From: Chara braunii
Taxonomy: Eukaryota; Streptophyta; Charophyceae; Charales; Characeae
NCBI GenBank assembly: GCA_003427395.1
Contig: BFEA01000410.1
Coordinates: 1-32,682, forward strand
Direction: 5' to 3'
DNA: 32,682 nt
Shown: positions 27,950-32,682 of the stretch, one piece after another
Position numbering within the stretch: the stretch's first letter is position 1
How the letters are laid out: each line of letters begins with the position of its first letter
Notes under the pieces: model-generated
Database searches by the model: none
Told to the model about the DNA's origin: nothing
Seen by the model: only the letters and a program-made list of their open reading frames with translations
Made by a program: the position numbers and the translations under genes

Positions 27950-28323
27950 CCATTTCGTCAAAATGGGTATTTTTTATTTTTTGAACGAAATTGAAACTGC
28001 GTTTTTTCAACTTTTTTGGCTGAAAACTCGGTCTAAATTTGCTGCTCTTGAGGGTTCGGCATTTTTAAAACGCTGGACCCCCTGTATGTACATGGACCTA
28101 GCTTGAGACCAAATACATCCAGAAGGGACCGCCTAGATGAATCTGGTATCAAGCTAGGTCCAGATACATGCAGGGGTTCCAGCGTTTTAAAAAACGCCAA
28201 CATTTTAAAAATGTCGGACTCACAAGAGCATCAAATTTAGACTGAGTTTTCGGCCCAAAAAGTTGAAAAAGCTCAGTTTCAATTTCGTCCAAAAAGTAAA
28301 AAATATCCATTTTGACGAAATGG
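27950..28323. mobile_element. Palindromic MITE-like element, copy 3
   Basis: 374 bp, more diverged. It opens CCATTTCGTCAAAATGG and closes CCATTTTGACGAAATGG; the arms share TTTTTGAACGAAATTGAAAC and TTTAAAACGCTGGA. The centre contains a CTAGGTCCAGATACATGCAG-type hairpin related to that of copy 2 but longer. It separates the two parts of the unidentified coding region. Confidence 0.8.
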
Positions 28324-28785
28324 CATTTAGAGTACCTGTTAGAGCTGGAAGACGTGGAACCGTTGCCGCAAGCGGACGAGGACGCGTGGGAATTACACCG
28401 GGCGCTGTATCGATCGGTGGTGTTGGGCATGTTCCGGTTTGTCGTGTCGTACGGCGATCACAATATCGTTGAGAATCTGCAAGTGTACTACGTCATTTCA
28501 CGACCCAAGCTCGAGAAGGAGGGTGCGGTGGCGTTGTACCCGCTCGGGGAAATCGGAATGAGCAGGCCATGATTGTTGGAGTTCATCCATATTGAGTTGA
28601 TGTCTATCATGCAAGTGATCGCCAGCGAAGAAGATCTCCAACTCCACCTGCGAACAACATCGGCTCCACGGCGATCCTACCACTCGGTGGTGATACCGGA
28701 CTATTTGCGCGAGAGGGAGAAAAGGTGGTTAGCATCGCTGACAGGAAGTCGCTGCGGCCTCCCTCATCCTATCCCAAGCCAGTAG
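28312..28785 (+). pseudogene. Unidentified extra coding region, part 2 (one stop)
   Basis: One reading frame with a single TGA near 28570: EYLLELEDVEPLPQADEDAW, LHRALYRSVVLGMFRFVVSY, NIVENLQVYYVISRPKLEKE, then after the stop LLEFIHIELMSIMQVIASEE and VVIPDYLREREKRWL. Alternating hydrophobic and charged residues suggest a globular helical protein. I do not recognise it. It follows the third palindromic element directly, so the first codons (from 28312) belong to that insertion. Confidence 0.5.
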
Positions 28786-29050
28786 CCCCGAGAATCCTCA
28801 GGAAGACGCCCAAGAAGAGACGTCGCCAACCATCACTAGAGGCGCAGGGAAGCCGAGTGGGACTCAGAGAAGAGGTGGACCAGGTCAGGCGGGAGCGGAA
28901 GTCAGACCCCGTTCCGGAGAGCAAGGCGACACCAATCGAGGGACCTCTGCCGGGAGAAGGAGCAGGGTCAAGCAGATTTCGGATACGCTGAAACCCTCCG
29001 GAGTCGATACCACCACTGCCACTCCTTCCCAATCTCAATCTTGATGGAGC
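28725..29050 (+). pseudogene. Unidentified extra coding region, basic Pro-rich tail
   Basis: A frame overlapping the end of part 2 reads VAPRILRKTPKKRRRQPSLE and continues as a charged, Pro/Gly-rich sequence to 28991. KTPKKRRRQ looks like a nuclear localisation signal. The shift in frame near 28720-28780 suggests it was once continuous with part 2. A related frame in this interval gives ISDTLKPSGVDTTTATPSQS. Low-complexity composition limits the call. Confidence 0.4.
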
Positions 29051-29806
29051 CGTCCTGTCAACACCAGCAAGAGGAGGAATGGGAGGAGTACCATATCGCG
29101 CACCCAGACCCCCAATCCTCGTAGTACCTTTCCGCTTCCCCCAGCCACCGAGGCGTGCCCCAGTCATTGACCTTAGCAGTTCCTCCGAGTCGGACGGTCC
29201 ACCCGACGGATGTCGCGTTCATGGTGGAGCCTGCAACAATTACGCTCGAAGCGATCGAGGGGCCCCCGCATCCTGATCCTGCATGGGAGTCATATCTAGA
29301 GCCGCCATTTGAAGGATGCGTCACGGTCGGGCTAGCAGGAACGCTCATTTATGAGGTCAGCGAGCGATCGAATGTAATGTACCATTTCCTCGTCATTGCG
29401 GTGCTCAAGAGGGAGCGAGGGTCGTCACACCACGTGTTCTGGCACACATACTGAGGGTCTTTCTCTACCCCTCCGTCGTCCAACACCACTTCAACGAAGT
29501 GGAGACGCCAACAACTTCGGTTGCGTTGGCAGCCTTTCTTCCTCCTCTTCCTCCCCCTCTTAATCCTGAAATCGGCCATTTCCTCTGAGCTTCTTCTTCT
29601 TCTTCTTGTCCCCTTCTTCTTCCGTTCTTAATTAGAAAGGTCGCACGACAAAAATGCGTTGTGTATTTAAAAATAATAATAATAAAAAAAAAATTGATCG
29701 GGCCAGCTAACGAAGAAGTGGCCGCCCAGATCCTCAGAGTAATTAGGATGCCCATACAACAGTCAGGAAACTGCTATTTTTTTGGAACCCCCTGCACATC
29801 CCAGAT
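29051..29806. other. Gypsy internal end before the 3' LTR, no clear gene
   Basis: Short frames (29079-29276 and 29155-29454) with Pro/Ser-rich or unrecognised sequence; the latter includes HFLVIAVLKRERGSSHHVF. A TTC/CTT-rich run lies near 29590-29620 and A/T runs near 29668-29693. No polypurine tract is visible directly at the LTR edge (29807), where one is expected; the base string there is CCCTGCACATCCCAGA. Confidence 0.45.
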
Positions 29807-32018
29807 GTGATAAGCCAGAATCCGTACTCGGCGGCTTCCCATACCCTTAATGGAAAATCCCCCGTAAAGCCCCGAAGTACGGATTCAAGATAATAGGGAA
29901 AAACATGGCTTCATTTCTTTTTCTTTCTTTCTTTTTCCTTTACGAACAAAGAGACAGAGTAGAAATGCAATTCAGGCCTCGCGTGGCCGGTTAGCGGCCG
30001 TGCTAAGAAATTCAAGAAGCAGTTGGGAATTAGCGGAGATAAGATTTTTGAATTTTTGCGCGCGTGGCTGTTTTTCAAATTTTTGCGCGCCTCATAAACC
30101 CGTTCTTCCGCTTTGCATCCCCGCACCATCTTCCTTTCTTGCTGCGCATCCCCTTCCCGCATGTCTCTTCGTCTTCCCCCTGAGCGAAGTCTGATCCCCC
30201 CCCCCTCCTTCTCCTTTCCCTGCGAACGATTGATTGTCTGATTGGGATGGTCGCGGCGATGTGGTGGTGGCGAGAGCGCACCCTCCCTTGGACGACCACC
30301 CCAATCACGCAGATCATCCGACTCGCCTCCTTCGATCCTTCTAAAGCCTCTGCCCTTCCTCTGTCCTGCTCATCTACGCCCCGTGCTTCATGCAGCCTCC
30401 CCGCCGCTTTCTCCGCTATAAATTCTCGCAACCCCTTCCTCTCACTCTCTTTGATCTCGGCTACAAGTTGCGCAAGCTATGCGCGAAGCCCATGGCGCCG
30501 GAAAGGCTCGGCGTGCCCCGTGGTAGGCGGAGTGACGGCGGGTGGCGAAGTTAGTGTAGACTTCGGGTAAGGCAGTCGGAGGGACTGAGCGGTGGTGAAG
30601 ATCAGACGCCGACAACAGCAGGGCCTTGTGGGTATGGTTGTCGGTGGTTTTGACGGATTGGGGACTGGGCCCCGGAGCAGCCAGTCGTGAGAATTCTGTA
30701 TTTTAAGACGAGTTTTTTCTCCATTGCTGCTTTGTATCATGTGATGTGTGCATGATCCCAAGGTGTGGGTGATCCTTTATGCATGTTCGGGTATGAAAGT
30801 CTATGGATGTTGAATGTTTCTTTGAGAGCTCTATGGGTAGGCGTGTGTGTATGCGCCTCCGGGCCTGATGATCAAAAGCACCGAGTGTTGATTGCTTGCA
30901 TGAGTGCGTGAATGCGTCGGTCCTTCCCCCTTTTATTCACCCTTAACCCACGCGAGTGTGCGGGATACGCGCCAACCTCCTTTTGTCGTCTCTCTCTCCC
31001 TCATCGTGCGCAGGTCGGAACTTTAAGGGGAGGCGGATAATTTCGGGGAGATCGGTTATCCGCGTCCTTGCGAAGCAGCCGACCGCTTTGTGCCCACCCC
31101 GAGGTGCCCGACACCTCGTTCAGGTTGATGCTACAGAGAGAGAGAGAAACAGAGAGAGAGAGTTAGGCACATCCTTTTTCAACGGTATTCGTTGGTCTTT
31201 GCATGGAGTCAGGTTTCGTCTCAACGGACGGAAGCGCAGGCCGTGGCCCGAGCTGGAACCTTGTCCCAGAGCGTCGCAACACTCTTCTGCCCTTCCCGGT
31301 TGCAGAAGACGACGACGTATACTGCGATGCGGACGTCAGGAGCCTACTGCGGCGCACTGAGCCAATCCATCTTTATAACCCGACCCTGGCGTGCCACATA
31401 GGCGGGAGTGGGTTCGTGCTGATTGAGCGATTTTCTTCCCCGCCTTTAATCTTGGGTTGCACAGACCTCACGGGGTTGTCCTGGTCCACTGTGCACGCCG
31501 CGTGGCAGCCGCAGTTTAATTGCCACCGGTGTCGTCAAGGGGACTCATGCTCGTGGCGACGGTTGGTCCTTGGGTACGAAGGAGCAGTCTGCTTCCCCAA
31601 ACTCTCTCGCAACGCATGTGCTCTCCCCACCCGTTTTCGAACTTGGGTTCCATCGACCTGCCCGACCCCGGGCAGCCCTGTGTTGTGCCGTCTGCACGGA
31701 CTCGACGAGTCGGACGTCGAAACTTGGACCCGATTTTGGGGCCTTCTCCCCCAATGGCCGCACGAACTTGGCACCTCGGGGAACGAATCCCCATTCCCGA
31801 CGGCTTCGTTTTTCTTCTCCCCTCCCCTCTCATTTTCTTTTCTTCCTTTTTTTATGAGGTGATGACGGTCGGGCCATAGGACACCGTTGTTCACCCCCGG
31901 CGACAGCTCAAACCCCTGCCTAGGCACCTTGACCTGAAGCAAGAGTCCCCAGTTTCATCCGGGTGGCTTAACCCCCATGACCAAAAATCCTCGGCCATGC
32001 CCCTAACAACTCTGATCG
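29807..32018 (+). mobile_element. Ty3/gypsy 3' LTR (longer than the 5' LTR)
   Basis: Starts TGTGATAAGCCAGAATCC and matches 18674-20168 with about 10 percent differences by eye, which implies an old insertion or an exchange between elements. It includes about 708 bp (30848-31555) that the 5' LTR lacks; the missing block is bounded by GTG on both sides. This block contains a GA microsatellite at 31135-31160. The TATA-like box is at 30417. It ends near CCCCTAACAACTCTGA, as in the 5' LTR, and then passes into LINE sequence. An ORF at 31203-31862 spans the LTR but is not evidence of a gene. Confidence 0.85.
31135..31160. repeat. (GA)n microsatellite in the 3' LTR
   Basis: GAGAGAGAGAGA, AAC, then GAGAGAGAGAGAG. 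It lies in the portion absent from the 5' LTR. Confidence 0.9.
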
Positions 32019-32025
32019 TGAGGTT

Positions 32026-32430
32026 ACGCATCACATTTCTGCAGCTTGGGTTGGATTCTTTTGATATATTTCAATTGAGGCCGCAACTGGTGAGCCGTCT
32101 TCCAAGTGCCCGCCTGGCTATCCTACAGGTCACTGAGGGTGTATATATCGTTTCTCACCCACGTTAACCAATGGGAGTTTGCAGCAAGGGAAAATTGTTT
32201 TCCGTCATTGTCGCAGACTAGCGGGTTTCCGAATAGAGGTTGTTGCCATAGCTCCTGCCATCTCAGCGGGGGGGGGCTCCTGGTTGGACCATCTGTCGAG
32301 ACTGTCTCCATAGACGCAGCATCGATATCCAAAGGGGGTCATTTTGTAGATGCCATCGTACTCTGTTTCGGGGTGAGCCGTGTTTGTTACGACGTGGGGG
32401 TTTTGGGAGCGACCAGGCAGCGTTTGTCAG
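32026..32430 (-). pseudogene. LINE ORF2 C-terminal fragment
   Basis: Minus-strand translation gives WQELWQQPLFGNPLVCDNDG and WVRNDIYTLSDL, then DSQAGTWKTAHQLRPQLKYI in another frame. This equals the module at 9859-10010 (QPLFDNPHI, VRVADLWDEL) of the plus-strand LINE and overlaps the 18480-18672 piece by about 100 bp at roughly 88 percent identity. It begins directly after the 3' LTR. No poly(A) is present in this fragment. Confidence 0.75.
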
Positions 32431-32682
32431 CCATATAAAGGGATGGACTAGGAGGTCACTGTGGGATGGGGGGGGGCATGTATGACAACTGTATGGACGC
32501 CAGAGTAGCAACCAGGATTTTTAGGAATAACTGTAACTAAACTAACCGCACACTTTTTGAAAACCAACCAACCGTAACCACTGTATACCAGGCCTACCGC
32601 ACCTTTACCTACCTCCAACTGATCCAAAAAAAAAAATGGGTAACTGTACCCGCCCATACCTGAACCTCTGCAGACTGTAACT
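32431..32682. other. Anonymous sequence to the window edge
   Basis: No recognisable gene. It contains G-run (32466-32476) and A-run (32625-32636) homopolymers. The short AACTGTA/GTAACTGTA motif recurs near 32488, 32529, 32639 and 32674. Confidence 0.4.

Noticed and set aside
27274-29050. Envelope gene in the gypsy element
   Set aside because: No signal peptide, transmembrane segment or protease cleavage site was seen.
31203-31862. 219-codon plus-strand ORF near the window end
   Set aside because: It lies wholly in the 3' LTR, part of it is absent from the 5' LTR, and no protein domain is visible.
32030-32035. ATCACA as the 3' LTR end matching TGTGAT at the LTR start
   Set aside because: Alignment with the LINE piece near 18570-18590 suggests that ATCACA already belongs to LINE sequence, and the 5' LTR lacks it at the same place.

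Overview
This window reads as intergenic, repeat-dominated nuclear DNA from a eukaryote. Non-LTR retrotransposon remnants carry an L1-type endonuclease, a reverse transcriptase and a zf-RVT region. There is one long-LTR Ty3/gypsy element, several terminal-inverted-repeat (TIR) elements, microsatellites, isolated N bases and a 110-base N gap. The LINE and gypsy protein flavour is that of the plant lineage. A large, repeat-rich streptophyte alga such as Chara would fit, but that is an inference from protein flavour only. I found no rRNA, tRNA, CRISPR array or prokaryotic operon.

Layout. Bases 1-6660 are mostly anonymous sequence with poly-T runs, a 75-bp tandem duplication, an 11-bp minisatellite, one gene-like minus-strand ORF with a signal-peptide-like N-terminus (2922-3395), and a truncated LINE 3' end (5862-6000). 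Bases 6663-10265 hold a plus-strand LINE (endonuclease, RT, C-terminal region) that is frameshifted and is split by a 600-bp insertion with TTAA at both ends (7550-8149). Bases 10300-11796 hold a different reverse transcriptase; its 404-codon core is the longest open frame in the window without Ns. Bases 13200-15742 are a nest of TIR elements, one with about 15 copies of TGTCGAA/TTCGACA. Bases 16047-17998 are the 3' half of a minus-strand LINE ending in poly(A).

At 18001-18038 the sequence is exactly the Illumina Nextera mate-pair junction adapter, so the join between the two LINE pieces around it is not trustworthy. To its right lies a second LINE piece (18039-18673) carrying a 128-bp insertion flanked by a 23-bp target-site duplication; the same site without the insertion is present just left of the adapter.

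Bases 18674-32018 are a degraded Ty3/gypsy element: 5' LTR, gag with zinc knuckle, protease, RT, RNase H, integrase, an extra unidentified coding region downstream of integrase, and a 3' LTR. Three palindromic MITE-like elements of one family (24880-25090, 27015-27273, 27950-28323) sit in its internal region. The element is flanked on both sides by fragments of the same LINE segment (18039-18673 and 32026-32430).

How the parts relate. The LINE 3' ends at 5862, 15301, 16047 and 18168 share stem-loops whose stems change sequence while staying paired, suggesting a structured RNA 3' end used for retrotransposition. The 18168 copy is a clear insertion event of this type. Most coding regions are broken by stops, frameshifts or changed catalytic residues; the 10582-11796 RT is the notable exception.
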